NCBI GenBank assembly: GCA_002404515.1
Contig: DHJV01000096.1
Span: 51,147 to 56,611 of the forward strand
Source of the DNA: Lachnospiraceae bacterium UBA4711
GTDB lineage: Bacteria > Bacillota > Clostridia > Lachnospirales > Lachnospiraceae
DNA: 5,465 bases
Reading direction: 5' to 3'
Part shown: in pieces, positions 5,413 to 5,465 of the stretch
Layout: each line of letters begins with the position of its first letter
Position numbering within the stretch: position 1 is the first letter of the stretch
Made by a program: the position numbers and the translations under genes
The notes under the pieces: generated by a model
Seen by the model: only the letters and a program-made list of their open reading frames with translations
Database searches by the model: none
What the model was told of the DNA's origin: nothing

Positions 5413-5465
5413 CCGAAAAAAAGAAACTATGCCACTGATTCGACAAAAATAAAAAAATTGAAAAA
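5413..5465 (+). other. AT-rich sequence after the peptidase gene, window end
   Basis: These 53 nt are A-rich, and no terminator hairpin is visible before the window ends. TGATTCG followed by ACAA (5436-5446) resembles one unit of the 11-bp repeats upstream, but it stands alone and could be chance. Confidence 0.3.

Overview
The window looks like a stretch of a Clostridia genome, most likely from a gut-type Lachnospiraceae. This is an inference from the moderate GC content, the strong AAGGAGG-type ribosome binding sites, tight gene packing and protein family types. No rRNA, tRNA, CRISPR array, insertion sequence or phage gene is visible. All genes are on the + strand.

Left part (1-1139): the C-terminal part of a ROK-family protein (sugar kinase or related), cut by the window edge, is followed by a Nudix hydrolase whose ribosome binding site begins at the ROK stop codon. 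This pair ends at a rho-independent terminator at about 1102-1138.

Right part (about 1069-5412): a signalling module. An OmpR/PhoB-type response regulator (1204-1857) is followed after 2 nt by a membrane histidine kinase that starts with TTG (1860-3338). The kinase overlaps by 4 nt a gene for an unrecognised protein with one predicted membrane anchor and an acidic outer domain (3335-4195). After an 80-nt gap comes a membrane-anchored papain-like C39-type cysteine peptidase facing outward (4282-5412).

The most interesting observation is in the two non-coding gaps of the right part. The gap before the response regulator holds three tandem 11-bp units (TGATGCG+AAAA, TGATGCA+ACAA, TGATGTA+AAAT). 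The gap before the peptidase holds a related array in the same 11-bp register (ending TGATACA+TATA, TGATGCA+CAAT). In both, a -10-like hexamer starts 9 nt after a TGATGCA repeat. A 7-bp repeat with a 4-bp AT-rich spacer is the operator layout used by PhoB-type regulators. The simplest reading is that the response regulator binds both arrays, controlling its own operon and the peptidase. The four genes would then be one envelope-sensing regulon. The shared repeats are seen directly; the regulatory link is inference.
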